Part shown: one piece after another, positions 1-9,268 of the stretch
How positions within the stretch are numbered: position 1 is the stretch's first letter
How the letters are laid out: each line of letters opens with the position of its first letter
Notes under the pieces: model-generated
Told to the model about the DNA's origin: nothing
Seen by the model: only the letters and a program-made list of their open reading frames with translations
The model's database searches: none
Assembly: GCF_001008165.2 (NCBI RefSeq)
Contig: NZ_CP011452.2
Location: 930,001-994,000 of the forward strand
Reading direction: 5' to 3'
DNA length: 64,000 nucleotides
Origin: Croceibacterium atlanticum
GTDB taxonomy: Bacteria > Pseudomonadota > Alphaproteobacteria > Sphingomonadales > Sphingomonadaceae
Program-made: the position numbers and the translations under genes

Positions 1-1205
1 TCGATCTCTCCGGCAAGCCTCCCGACAGCGACCGCTACCGTCGCATCGCCTGTCACATTCGTCATGGTACGCATCATGTCGAGCAGGTGATTGATGCCCG
101 CAACGAAGGCGATCGTCTCCAGCGGAACGCCGATGGAGGTCAGAACAAGGCTCATCATCACCAGTCCCGATCCCGGAACCCCGGCGGCACCGATCGCGCC
201 AAGTGTCGAGGTTAGTGCGATGAGACAGTAGGAGAGCCAGGTCAGCTCCACGCCGTAAGCCTGCGCCCCGAACAGGGCGATGACCCCCAGATACATGGCC
301 GTGCCATTCATATTGATCGTCGCGCCGAGCGCGACGGTAAAGCTGGCTATGGAATTGGATACGCCCAGATTGCGTTCCACGCAGCGCAGCGTGACCGGAA
401 GCGCGGCATTGGAAGACGCGGTCGAGAAGGCAACAGCCTGCGCGTCCACGATGCCGCGATAGAAATCTTTCACCGGCAACCTGGCGATCAGGCGCAGCAT
501 CAGGGGGTAGACGATCAGCAGGATTATACCGCAGCCCAGATAATTGAGCATGACCAGCTTGCCGAGCGGCAGGAGAGCCTCGAACCCGAAAGTCCCCGCG
601 ACCCAGGCAATCAGGGCAAACACGCCGAACGGCGTGAGTTCCATCACGATGATCGTCATTTTCTGCATGACGGCAGAACCGGCATCCATCGCGCGGGCAA
701 GTGGAGCACCCTCACTACCGGAAGCCAGAATGGCCACGCCGAACAACACGGCAAAGACAATCATGGGCAAGATGCTGCCCTGCGCCATGGCCATCAGCGG
801 ATTGTCCGGAATGAGGTTCACGACCATCTGTATGACGGACTGGTCCGGCGGGGGCGGAATCTGGCTTCCCGCCGGAATGTCGATCGTAAGCCCTGCACCG
901 GGTTGCACCAGCGTGGCCAGAAACATGCCGAGCGAAACGGATATCGCGGCTGTCATCATGAACAGACCGATGGCCCGCCCGCCGACCTTGCCCAGCTTTC
1001 CGATATCCCCAACTGCGGTTATACCCGAAACGAGGGAGAAGAAGATCAGCGGGACCACCAGCATCTTGATGGCACGGATGAACAGGTCGCCAATCCATTT
1101 GATCGAGTTGGCATCTTCTCCGAGCAAGATTCCGGCGACCACTCCCAGGCCAAGTGCCAGAATGACCCGTTTCCAGAGGGGTGTCGCGAACCACTTTTTC
1201 ATCAT
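1..1205 (-). CDS. Dicarboxylate/amino acid:cation symporter (DAACS family), 3'-truncated by window edge
   Basis: Inner-membrane secondary transporter that takes up C4-dicarboxylates or acidic amino acids with H+ or Na+. About 401 codons are visible; the C-terminus lies beyond base 1. The translation shows the hydrophobic helices of the GltP/DctA fold, the serine-rich re-entrant hairpin STASSNAALP (about residues 261-270) and the signature NMNGTA (about 298-303). The start is one of two tandem ATGs (1205 or 1202), with CGGAG about 15 nt upstream. It is divergent from the LysR gene, a usual arrangement for a regulator and its target. Next to dgcN/dgcA, glutamate or another acidic (D-)amino acid is an inferred substrate. 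The family is clear; the substrate is not. Confidence 0.9.
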   Translation of the reverse strand, partial: MMKKWFATPLWKRVILALGLGVVAGILLGEDANSIKWIGDLFIRAIKMLVVPLIFFSLVSGITAVGDIGKLGKVGGRAIGLFMMTAAISVSLGMFLATLVQPGAGLTIDIPAGSQIPPPPDQSVIQMVVNLIPDNPLMAMAQGSILPMIVFAVLFGVAILASGSEGAPLARAMDAGSAVMQKMTIIVMELTPFGVFALIAWVAGTFGFEALLPLGKLVMLNYLGCGIILLIVYPLMLRLIARLPVKDFYRGIVDAQAVAFSTASSNAALPVTLRCVERNLGVSNSIASFTVALGATINMNGTAMYLGVIALFGAQAYGVELTWLSYCLIALTSTLGAIGAAGVPGSGLVMMSLVLTSIGVPLETIAFVAGINHLLDMMRTMTNVTGDATVAVAVGRLAGEI

Positions 1206-1288
1206 GCCGGGCGTAGATCTCCGAAGCTTATCCGGCCATGCATAAACAGCAGCCATCGCGCGAACGAGTTCAATCTCTGCCTAGTGGC

Positions 1289-1306
1289 ATAACCGCTGTC
1301 TATATA
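1289..1306. promoter_or_regulatory. AT-rich candidate regulator site between symporter and lysR
   Basis: ATAACC, six bases, then TATATA lies in the 180-bp divergent promoter region of the symporter and the LysR gene. A similar arrangement (ATAACC, four bases, TATATA) occurs upstream of dgcN at 9075-9090. The pairing suggests a shared LysR-type site. This is pattern matching only, and the spacing differs by two bases. Confidence 0.25.
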
Positions 1307-1385
1307 TGAGTACCAGGCGGCACGAACTGCGCAGGAGCACGTGCCCGAAACCAGGTCGATCCGGCCAAGCCTGATAGGTGACATC

Positions 1386-2267
1386 ATGCGTTTGCGCCAC
1401 ATCGAGATTTTCCACGCCGTCTATCTCAACGGCAGCGTCAGTGCCGCGGCGCGGGCACTCAACATTTCCCAGCCTGCGGTTACCAAGACCCTGAAACACG
1501 CCGAACAGACGCTGGGCTTTCCCCTGTTCGACAGGCGCGGTGGCCGGCTTGTGCCCACCGAAGACGCGCATACGATCTTCAAGGAAGTAGCCGATATACA
1601 GAACCGGGTTTCGTCCCTGCGGCAGGCAACGCGCAACATGCGGCGCGGTAGTGGATCCCTGCGGGTATCGGTCCTGCCATCGCTGGCACTGGACATCCTT
1701 CCGCGAGCGGTCGCAAAGTTTTCGCAAAACCATCCGGATGTCTTCTTCGATCTGCAGACACTTCATCACGAAGAAATCGGGCGCGCCCTGTTTGAGCGTG
1801 AAGTCGACATCGTGATAGCCTACAAGGCCCCGCGGGATCTCCCGGTCATTTCACGCTGGCTGGGCGAAGGTGAGCTGGGCCTGCTCTACCGCCGTGAGGA
1901 ATTGAAGGACGAGCCTGGCCGTGTTTCGCTGAAGACCGTGGCCGACAGGCGTTTCATCAGCCTGGCCCAAAGCGGCCCTATCGGCGATCTGCTGCGCCAG
2001 GAACTTGGGCGGGACGATACCGAGCTGAACGAAGTCGTATCGGCCAGGACCTTTTTCATCGCGTCCGCACTTGTGCGCGAAGGTATCGGAATGGCCGTGC
2101 TCGACAACTTCACAGCCATGGCGGCGGTGGACGAACGCGTAGGCTTCAAACCTCTTCAGCCGACCCTGGCATTCGACGTGTTTGCAATGACACTAGAGAA
2201 ACGGCCGTTCTCCCATTCGGCGAGCGAATTCCTCGATATATTCCGCAACTGCCTGGAAGAAGCCTGA
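1386..2267 (+). CDS. LysR-family transcriptional regulator
   Basis: A 293-aa LysR-type regulator. The N-terminal winged helix-turn-helix (about residues 1-60) contains GSVSAAARALNISQPAVTK, and a periplasmic-binding-protein-like effector domain follows. I chose the ATG at 1386 because it opens directly into the conserved MRLRHIEIF start and has AGGTGA upstream; an in-frame ATG at 1341 would add an unconserved 15-residue leader. It is divergent from the amino-acid symporter and convergent with the TonB receptor. Since dgcN/dgcA are nearby and characterised D-glutamate loci carry a LysR activator (DgcR), it may be the local D-amino-acid regulator. That role is inferred. Confidence 0.93.
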   Translation: MRLRHIEIFHAVYLNGSVSAAARALNISQPAVTKTLKHAEQTLGFPLFDRRGGRLVPTEDAHTIFKEVADIQNRVSSLRQATRNMRRGSGSLRVSVLPSLALDILPRAVAKFSQNHPDVFFDLQTLHHEEIGRALFEREVDIVIAYKAPRDLPVISRWLGEGELGLLYRREELKDEPGRVSLKTVADRRFISLAQSGPIGDLLRQELGRDDTELNEVVSARTFFIASALVREGIGMAVLDNFTAMAAVDERVGFKPLQPTLAFDVFAMTLEKRPFSHSASEFLDIFRNCLEEA

Positions 2268-2275
2268 CCTGCACG

Positions 2276-2302
2276 AAAAAGGGGGGCGGCAAGCCACCCC
2301 CC
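2276..2302 (-). terminator. Rho-independent terminator of the TonB receptor gene
   Basis: On the minus strand a GC-rich stem (GGGGGG with CCCCCC, plus an inner GG/CC after one mismatch) is followed by five T's. It lies just past the stop of the leftward TonB receptor gene and between two convergent genes, so it may also stop lysR transcription. Confidence 0.8.
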
Positions 2303-2327
2303 TTCCCGTTCGGTTAACTGAGCGAAC

Positions 2328-5174
2328 TCAGAACTCGATTTCGGCGCCGATCCGGAAGGTCCGGCCCAGCAGGTTGTATAGCGACTGGTTCGTGGCCGGG
2401 GTGGCATAAGCGCTACCCGCAGGGCCAGACGCCACAACCGGCGGATCCTTGTCCAGCAGATTGGACACTGCGAAGAACAGGGTCGTCTCCGCAGGGCCAA
2501 GATCGACATCGTAATAGACCGAACCATCGACATAGAACGCACCATCGATGTGATTGGTGTTGATCGTCCGCGCAGTCGCCGTGGAGACGGGGCAGCCGGA
2601 AGTACATGCGATATAGGTGTTATCGTAAGTACCGGAACTGATACCCCGGCCGACGAGATTCAGGCGGACAGGTCCCGTTTCGTAACTCGCGGTCACACGA
2701 TAGAGGAACTCCGGATTGCCGCCGCTGCTGTTCTCACCCACGATGTCCACCGCCGGGTCCAGCCCGTTATCCACGATGTTTTCGAGATAGAGCGTGGCAA
2801 TCCCGCGCAGGGTGAGGAAGCCCGAGCCGAGATCGGTCCGGTAGGTCGTTTCGAAGTCCAGACCGCTGGCTTCCTGCGAGGCGAAGTTGAACGGGCTCTC
2901 GAAAATCTGGAGATTTGTCCCGAACTCGTTGGGCCCGCGCACGATCGATCCGCAGTACTGATCCACGCCTTCATAGCAGCGATCGATGATCGTCTGGGCA
3001 GAGAGCGAGTCGATCGCATCGTCGATCTTGATATTGTAATAATCGATCGACGCGGAGAAGCCGGGCACGAAGTATGGCTGGAAGACCACGCCCACGCCCC
3101 ACTGATCGGCAATTTCGGGTGTCAGGTTACGGTTGCCGGTCGTGGTGCCGGCGAAAGGTGCCGACTGGTTCCCGTTGAAGGGATCCAGCACCGTGTTGGT
3201 ACGCGTGGACCCGGCGGTGAACAGTTCCGCAAGATTGGGCGCGCGGATGTCCCGCGAACGGGTGGCACGAAAACGCAAACCATCGATCGGCTCGAAAGTG
3301 GCGCCGATTTTCCAGGTCGTGACATATCCGGAGGTTGAATAGTCAGTGCCGCGGATCGCGCCGTTGATATCCAGCGTATCAAGCACGGGAACGAGCAGTT
3401 CCAGATAGCCTTCCGTTACCGAGTAATCGCCGAAACTGGGCAGGAAATTGCCCGTGAACCAACCCGACTGGTAACGGTCTTCGACATAGCCGGATACTTC
3501 CTCTGTCCGGTGTTCACCGCCGATGGCGACGGAGATGGCACCCGCCGGCAGATCAAAGGCATCGAAGGACAGATTTGCCGCATAGACATTCTGTTCAAAA
3601 CGCTGTTTCCGATACGGATCGCCCAAAATCCAGGCAACCGCTTCAGGGTCGGCAACACCCACCCCGAAGCGGTTGAGCGGAAGGCAGCCATTACCGGGAT
3701 CGCTCAACGTAGAGCGACACACGATTGTACCTTCCGCAACGCCGAGGGCATTGCCCACTGGGGCAAATACCGCATCGGTCGCCTGGCTCAGCCTTGCATT
3801 GTTTGCGATCCCGAGGGCTGATTCACGCGTATTGGCAATGCCTTTCTGATAGTAAGCGTCCCAACGGGCAGAATTGCCGAACAGTTCGAACTCACCGTCG
3901 GCCCCGACCACGTAGCGCTGAACGCCTCGCCGGGTTCCGTTGGTGCGAACGCCCAGATCGGCATTCGTGGTACCGAACCGGAACGAAGTCTCCCCGGCCT
4001 CGGCCAGCTGGTTGCGCACGACCTGCGGCAGGAAGGCATTGTCTGCCTGTATGGTCACGTTGCCCTGGTTGCGATGGATACCGAGCTGGCCACTATTGAC
4101 AGAATGTGCGTAGCTGCCCTGCGCAAACAGGTTCAATGCAGGCGAAATTTCGTAGCTGATGCGCCCGAAAACGCTCTTTCGGTTCTCTTCCGGATCGAGG
4201 GACTGGTTATTGTTGACCTGCGTCAGGGCCCAATCCCCGCCAATCAGCCACGGATCCTCGACCGTACCGAAGTCGAACTGACCCACCGAACCTTCGGGTC
4301 CGAAATAGGTGCCTCGCAGCGCTCCGCCCGTGATCAGGCCGCCCGGAGTGGCGAGCGACAGCCCGGCCCTGTCGGTTATAAGCCTTTCCGGCTCACCATT
4401 GCCGGGAGCGTAGGCGGGATTGTTGATCTGGTACCACCCGCGATTGTTCCAGTCCCGCGGCACCTTGTTCAGGCCTTCGCGGATCGCGATCTCGCCATTG
4501 AGGAGAATATGCCCACGGCCATCGGCAAAAGGCGTACCGAAGGTGACATCGTAATTGTGAGTTGGAGCATCACCGTAAGTGGTAATTCCAGCCTCTGCGC
4601 TTGCCTTCAACCCGGTATAATCTTCGTCCAGGATGAAGTTGACCACGCCGCTGACGGCGTCCGAACCATAAGCGGCCGAAGCGCCGCCGGTGACAACTTC
4701 AACACCGGAGATCAGCCCCTGAGGGAAAGTGTTGACGTCGACCTGCCCACCCAGCGCGGAACCCACCGAGCGTTGTCCGTTAAGGAGCACCAGCGTGCGG
4801 CTGGTGCCCAGTCCGCGCAGATTGATCGTGTTGAGACCAGACAGGCCGGAACTCATCGAGAGATTGCTGTTTGCCGGAGTGGAACTGCCCACGACCGAAG
4901 GAATCTCGTTGACGAAATCAGCCACGTTGGCCGGCGCCGTAGCCTCGATATCCTGCTGACCCAGCACAGTGAGCGGGGTCGGTGCATTGTAGCCACTGCG
5001 CTGAATGCGCGTACCGGTGACGACAATGGTTTCTTGCGACTGTTCCTGCGTCAGCTCGCCCGCGTCGGAGAGCGTATCCCCTTCGACCGCGGCCACGTCC
5101 TGGCCCTGCGCGGACGATGCAAAAAACAGCCCCATTGCGATTGCAATATGTGAGCTAAACAATTTTCCCGTCAT
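2328..5174 (-). CDS. TonB-dependent outer membrane receptor
   Basis: A 948-aa outer-membrane active transporter. A signal peptide (about residues 1-25) is followed by a TonB-box-like ETIVVTGTRI, a plug domain with LRGLGTSRTLVLLNGQR and GASAAYGSDAVSGVVNFI (about 50-180), and a long beta-barrel ending in the aromatic C-terminus GAEIEF. The start has AAAGGGA eight bases upstream. It belongs to the large sphingomonad receptor type that takes up sugars, peptides or other nutrients rather than the small siderophore type. It follows the D-aminoacylase gene after 137 bp in the same direction, so it probably imports the substrate of that pathway. No N-terminal FecR-interacting domain is visible. Confidence 0.95.
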   Translation of the reverse strand: MTGKLFSSHIAIAMGLFFASSAQGQDVAAVEGDTLSDAGELTQEQSQETIVVTGTRIQRSGYNAPTPLTVLGQQDIEATAPANVADFVNEIPSVVGSSTPANSNLSMSSGLSGLNTINLRGLGTSRTLVLLNGQRSVGSALGGQVDVNTFPQGLISGVEVVTGGASAAYGSDAVSGVVNFILDEDYTGLKASAEAGITTYGDAPTHNYDVTFGTPFADGRGHILLNGEIAIREGLNKVPRDWNNRGWYQINNPAYAPGNGEPERLITDRAGLSLATPGGLITGGALRGTYFGPEGSVGQFDFGTVEDPWLIGGDWALTQVNNNQSLDPEENRKSVFGRISYEISPALNLFAQGSYAHSVNSGQLGIHRNQGNVTIQADNAFLPQVVRNQLAEAGETSFRFGTTNADLGVRTNGTRRGVQRYVVGADGEFELFGNSARWDAYYQKGIANTRESALGIANNARLSQATDAVFAPVGNALGVAEGTIVCRSTLSDPGNGCLPLNRFGVGVADPEAVAWILGDPYRKQRFEQNVYAANLSFDAFDLPAGAISVAIGGEHRTEEVSGYVEDRYQSGWFTGNFLPSFGDYSVTEGYLELLVPVLDTLDINGAIRGTDYSTSGYVTTWKIGATFEPIDGLRFRATRSRDIRAPNLAELFTAGSTRTNTVLDPFNGNQSAPFAGTTTGNRNLTPEIADQWGVGVVFQPYFVPGFSASIDYYNIKIDDAIDSLSAQTIIDRCYEGVDQYCGSIVRGPNEFGTNLQIFESPFNFASQEASGLDFETTYRTDLGSGFLTLRGIATLYLENIVDNGLDPAVDIVGENSSGGNPEFLYRVTASYETGPVRLNLVGRGISSGTYDNTYIACTSGCPVSTATARTINTNHIDGAFYVDGSVYYDVDLGPAETTLFFAVSNLLDKDPPVVASGPAGSAYATPATNQSLYNLLGRTFRIGAEIEF

Positions 5175-5311
5175 GTTTTAATCCCTTTGCGTTTGCTGCG
5201 CCCATGGTCGCAGGCTCGGGTTTTTCCCGCCTTGGCTCCGCCTCTTTCCGGGCGGATTGCGCATCCTCCGAAGATTTTGCCGCGACAGGTTTCGGCCTGC
5301 CGCGGCATATG

Positions 5312-6916
5312 TCAGCAGCCGTCCCGCGCAGATGTTCTGGGCAATGGACGCCCACCCGCCCTGCCGGTCGGTATTCCGTCATCCATTTCCAGCGTGCCGT
5401 TCACGAGAACGGTCTGCACGCCTTGCGTGAACAGCCTGGCTTCAAGGAAGTTGGCACGGGGCGCATAGGCTTCAGGGTCGAACACGACGACATCGGCATA
5501 AGCACCCTCGACCAGGCTTCCGCGCCCCTCGAGCTTAAAGGCGGCAGCCGGCACCACGGAACTCTGATCGATAAACTGACGCAGGGTCAGAACCTTTCGA
5601 TCCTTCACATAGGTGTCATATTTGCGGGCATAGCTGGCGTAATAGCGCGGATGGCCTGCGGAGGCGTCCGAACTGGTCATCACCCAAGGCTTTTTCATGA
5701 AAGCTGCGATATCGGACTCGGTCTGATTGAAGGATGCCACGCCCGTTTCGGAGCGGCGCAGCGCATCAATAGCCGCCTGGATCGGATCGCCACCGGCAGC
5801 AGGTGCCAGATCGGCCAGTGTCTTGCCCAGAAGGTCCGCTGGACCGCGGGTTATCAGCAGCGATTCCGGCCCGCCACGGCGACGCAGGTTCTCGCTCATT
5901 TCCACTCGAATGCGGGCCATCTGTTCCGGATCGTCGAAACGTGCCAGCGTCGCTTCGCGGCCGCCATCCTGCGCCCATCGCGGCAACAGAGCCGAACTGA
6001 GACCGGTACCGGAAGCGGACCATGGATACTGGTCAGCATGGACGACCTGACCTGCGGCCTGGGCTTGCTCCACTGCGGCGATCACTTCGTCTGCCTGACC
6101 ATGCACATCAACGCCCAGCGCCTTGATATGGCCGATGTGAACCGGGATATCCGCGAGGCGTCCGATAGCCAGCGCCTCTTCCACTGCCCCGACGAGACCC
6201 ACTGTGTAGCTCGATTCATCGCGGATATGGCTGTCATAAGTACCGCCATGGCGTGCTGCCACCTTGGCCAGTGCGACGACTTCGCCCTCCTCGGCAAAGC
6301 TCTGCGGGGCGTAGAACAGGCCGGTTGAAAGGCCGAGCGCTCCCTCGCACATAGCCTGCTCGGTAAGAGATTCCATTTCTGCAAGTTCTGCGGCCGTCGG
6401 CTCGCGGTCCTCGCTGCCGATCACCTTGCTGCGAAGCGCGCCGAGTCCGACATAGGCCGCGAAGTTGATGCCGTAATCGCGCCCGGTATCCTTGCCGAAC
6501 ACCGCCGAAACATCCGGATCGCCGCCGCCATCCACACCGATGAAGGCCGTTGTGACGCCCTGAGTAACGAAGGGCAGCACGAGACGCGCAGCGGGAATAT
6601 CAGAGGCCAGCGCATCGCCGACATGGGTGTGCGTGTCGATGAAACCGGGAGCAACAACCATCCCTTCAGCTTCGATGGTCCGCGCCGCAGTTCCGGAATA
6701 TTCGGGCCCGACATAGACGATCCGGTCACCCGAAACCGCGATGTCACCGATAAAGGGTTCTGCACCGCCAGGATAAATCCTGCCATTGGCGATGAGGATG
6801 TCGGCATCCGCCGCTTGCCCCTGTGACTGGGCCATTGCGGATGTGCCCGCGAGCAACCCCGCGACCGCAAGTGCGATGCCGCTGCACACCTTCATGGAAT
6901 TACCCCTCTTCGTCAT
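5312..6916 (-). CDS. Exported N-acyl-D-amino-acid deacylase (D-aminoacylase family)
   Basis: A 534-aa amidohydrolase-superfamily enzyme of the D-aminoacylase group, which hydrolyses N-acyl-D-amino acids. A signal peptide (about residues 1-30, ending SAMAQ) predicts export. The metal motif DTHTH is at 94-98, HIGHIKALG supplies a further His region, and the C-terminal block SDASAGHPRYYASYARKY is typical of the family. Where known D-aminoacylases usually have GNCG with a zinc-ligand Cys, this protein has VDG (128-130). I chose the ATG at 6916 because AAAGGAGGT sits four bases upstream; ATG 6895 is a possible alternative. It is 93 bp downstream of dgcA on the same strand. The substrate is unproven. 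Confidence 0.88.
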   Translation of the reverse strand: MTKRGNSMKVCSGIALAVAGLLAGTSAMAQSQGQAADADILIANGRIYPGGAEPFIGDIAVSGDRIVYVGPEYSGTAARTIEAEGMVVAPGFIDTHTHVGDALASDIPAARLVLPFVTQGVTTAFIGVDGGGDPDVSAVFGKDTGRDYGINFAAYVGLGALRSKVIGSEDREPTAAELAEMESLTEQAMCEGALGLSTGLFYAPQSFAEEGEVVALAKVAARHGGTYDSHIRDESSYTVGLVGAVEEALAIGRLADIPVHIGHIKALGVDVHGQADEVIAAVEQAQAAGQVVHADQYPWSASGTGLSSALLPRWAQDGGREATLARFDDPEQMARIRVEMSENLRRRGGPESLLITRGPADLLGKTLADLAPAAGGDPIQAAIDALRRSETGVASFNQTESDIAAFMKKPWVMTSSDASAGHPRYYASYARKYDTYVKDRKVLTLRQFIDQSSVVPAAAFKLEGRGSLVEGAYADVVVFDPEAYAPRANFLEARLFTQGVQTVLVNGTLEMDDGIPTGRAGGRPLPRTSARDGC

Positions 6917-7009
6917 ACCGACCTCCTTTGTTCCGATACTATTACGGACCTCGGAGCTGGCGGGAACGGGGAAGTCCATGATAATATCGGGGCGCAACAT
7001 AGCTTCCGG

Positions 7010-7999
7010 TTATAGGTTGCCCCAGAATCCCGGTGCGGGTGGAAACATCACCCCGCAATCTTCGATCAACCCGCCTTCTCGATCTTCAGCTAGCCAGGTC
7101 GGACCATCGAGATCGATGAATTCGCATCGCTGCGCGATAACTATCGCAGGCGCGATCGACAGCGAGCTGGAAGTCATGCATCCGACCATCAGCCCGATCT
7201 TCTCACGCTCGGCAGCGGCCAGCATGGCAAGGGCCATTGTCAGCCCGCCTGTCTTGTCGAGCTTGATGTTCACGTAGTCATATCGCCGGGCGAGCCAGGA
7301 TAGATCGTCCGCCACATGGCCGGATTCGTCTGCGGCGAGCGGCACGGATCGTTTAAAACCTTCCAGCACTTCATCTTCGCCAGCGGGCAGAGGCTGCTCG
7401 AGCAGGTCGACCCGCAAATTCACGAGTTCATCCTGCCAGTCCGAGAGTTGCTCGATCGACCAGCTTTCGTTGGGATCGACGATGACCCGCGGCGACGGCG
7501 CCACTTCGCGAACCGCGCGAATGGCGTCAAGTGGCTTGTCGCCATTCACCTTGATCTTCAATAGCGGCACGCCCGAAAGCGCCTTCGCGCTTGCCGCCAT
7601 TGCCTCGGGCGTATCGAGGCTCACAGTCATCGCGGTTGCCACTGGCTCCACACGATCCCGCCCAATCGCACTCGCGACCGATATTCCATCCCGCGCTGCT
7701 TCCAGATCCCACAAGGCGCAGTCCAGCGCATTGCGCGCCGCACCGGCGGGCATGATCTCCAAAAGTTTATAACGGTCCGCCCCGGCCTCGATCTCCCCGC
7801 GAATATCTTCGATCTGGGAAAGGACCGATTCCACTGTTTCGCCATAGCGGGCGTAAGGCACGCTTTCGCCACGTCCGGTCCAGTCACCTTCGCGGATCTC
7901 GACGGCGATCGTGTCGGCAACCGACTTGACCCCCCGCGATATCCGGAAGGGCCGGTTCAGGCGGAACGGCGCGTGGACTGCGTTGAGTTGCCGAAGCAT
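7010..7999 (-). CDS. dgcA: Enolase-superfamily racemase, DgcA / dipeptide-epimerase type
   Basis: A 329-aa enolase-superfamily enzyme of the dipeptide epimerase / N-acetyl-D-glutamate racemase group. An N-terminal capping domain is followed by a barrel with KIK (148-150), metal ligands D175, E201 and D224 within VDPNESW, LLEQPLP and AADESG, and the opposite lysine region NIKLDKTGG (244-252). The gene starts inside dgcN with a 43-bp overlap and has AGGA just upstream. Known: DgcA racemises N-acetyl-D-glutamate after DgcN acts. L-Ala-D/L-Glu epimerases share these motifs, so a peptidoglycan-peptide substrate is possible. The coupling to dgcN favours the DgcA assignment. Confidence 0.85.
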   Translation of the reverse strand: MLRQLNAVHAPFRLNRPFRISRGVKSVADTIAVEIREGDWTGRGESVPYARYGETVESVLSQIEDIRGEIEAGADRYKLLEIMPAGAARNALDCALWDLEAARDGISVASAIGRDRVEPVATAMTVSLDTPEAMAASAKALSGVPLLKIKVNGDKPLDAIRAVREVAPSPRVIVDPNESWSIEQLSDWQDELVNLRVDLLEQPLPAGEDEVLEGFKRSVPLAADESGHVADDLSWLARRYDYVNIKLDKTGGLTMALAMLAAAEREKIGLMVGCMTSSSLSIAPAIVIAQRCEFIDLDGPTWLAEDREGGLIEDCGVMFPPAPGFWGNL

Positions 8000-9006
8000 T
8001 CATCTATCCTGTCAATGATGGGATCGGCGCCATGCGCAAAGGGATCGACACAGGGAAGACCGTGCTCGCGCCCGATTGCCTCGCAAAGCGCCCGCCCCTC
8101 CTCCTCGGACATTGAGGAGGTGTTCAATGCAATGCCCACGGGGATGACATCGGGGCTCGTCAGCCGTGCGACTTCGAGATTGGCAGCGATCGTTCTTGCC
8201 AGTGTGGGAACCTGGTAATGCGGCAAACCGCGCATGTGTTCACGCACAGGATCGTGGCAGATCACGATTGCATCAGGTTGCGCACCATGCAGAAGGCCCG
8301 TGGAAACCCCGGCGAAGGAAGGGTGAAACAGCGAACCCTGCCCCTCTATCAGATCCCAGCCACCATCATGGCGGGGCGGCGACAATTCCTCGATCGCACC
8401 CGAGATGAAATCCGCGATCACTGCGTCGAGCGGGACGCCGGAGCCGGCAATCAGGATTCCGGTCTGCCCGGTAGCGCGGAAATCGGCATTATAGCCGCGC
8501 GCCTTCATTGCAGCTTCGATGCACAGCGTGGTGACCATCTTGCCCACTGAACAATCGGTTCCGACAGTCAGCAGACGCCGGCCCTCGCGCAGCTTTCCAT
8601 TACCGACCTTGAGATCGCCCGACGGATCGCGAACATCGAACAGCATTCTGCCATTGCGCTCGGCCGCCTCGACCAGTGCCGGCACATCGCGAAGCCTTCC
8701 GTGCAAGCCGGATGCAATATCCAGTCCTGCCTCCAGCGCCTCGAGCGCATCGGCAACCAGCTCGTCAGTAAGGGCTCCTCCGGCACTGGCAACGCCGAGC
8801 ACCAAAGTCTTCGCCCCGGCCTTTGCCGCTTCGGCGAAAGACATTCTGGGCAAGCCGAGGGTAAGGCAATCTTCGCCGCGAACAAACTCCCCGACGCAAT
8901 CTTGCTGCCGGAACATCGCAATGCCTCGCGACGTCTTGATCGCGAGCGGATCGGATGTCGATCCGAGGTAAAGTAGATAGGGTGTCTGTATCATCACGTC
9001 GGCCAT
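7957..9006 (-). CDS. dgcN: DUF1611-family protein, DgcN-like N-acetyltransferase
   Basis: A 349-aa DUF1611 protein. A Rossmann-like N-terminal half leads to a P-loop-like segment GTDCSVGK (149-156) and a C-terminal domain with LIEGQGSLFHPSFAG and CHDPVREHMRGLPHY. Members of this family named DgcN acetylate D-glutamate in the first step of the N-acetyl route of D-glutamate catabolism. It overlaps dgcA by 43 bp, the conserved two-gene arrangement. The start at 9006 has only a weak AAGAAGAGAG upstream, so ATG 8994 remains possible. It is the first gene of a leftward set and is divergent from a serine hydrolase. Family certain; activity inferred from family and pairing. Confidence 0.85.
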   Translation of the reverse strand: MADVMIQTPYLLYLGSTSDPLAIKTSRGIAMFRQQDCVGEFVRGEDCLTLGLPRMSFAEAAKAGAKTLVLGVASAGGALTDELVADALEALEAGLDIASGLHGRLRDVPALVEAAERNGRMLFDVRDPSGDLKVGNGKLREGRRLLTVGTDCSVGKMVTTLCIEAAMKARGYNADFRATGQTGILIAGSGVPLDAVIADFISGAIEELSPPRHDGGWDLIEGQGSLFHPSFAGVSTGLLHGAQPDAIVICHDPVREHMRGLPHYQVPTLARTIAANLEVARLTSPDVIPVGIALNTSSMSEEEGRALCEAIGREHGLPCVDPFAHGADPIIDRIDECFGNSTQSTRRSA

Positions 9007-9072
9007 TAATGAGAGTTCGCTCTCTTCTTGGCAGCGCGCTGATCCTCCGTCTTATCGAATGCGACACGCGTG

Positions 9073-9090
9073 ATATAACCTTGGTATATA
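9073..9090. promoter_or_regulatory. AT-rich near-palindrome between dgcN and the serine hydrolase
   Basis: ATATAACCTTGGTATATA is close to self-complementary and lies in the 262-bp divergent region between dgcN and the NylB-like gene. It resembles the element at 1289-1306 in front of lysR and the symporter. It could be a LysR-type site or part of a promoter. Nothing else is recognisable in this intergenic stretch except a small GAGAG/CTCTC inverted repeat just before dgcN. Confidence 0.3.
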
Positions 9091-9268
9091 GCCGGGCGTT
9101 GCGCTGGTGCTTTCCTGCCACCGCCGTCAATCGGTTACTTGATGAGATCGTCAATGAGGTTTGAGCCGGACAACCGACCGGTTCCCGGCAAAGCCGGGCA
9201 GCGAGCCATTTCGAACTAACACCGCCGCCCGCCTGTATGTACACTTCCCCGAAACAGGGGAGGATATC

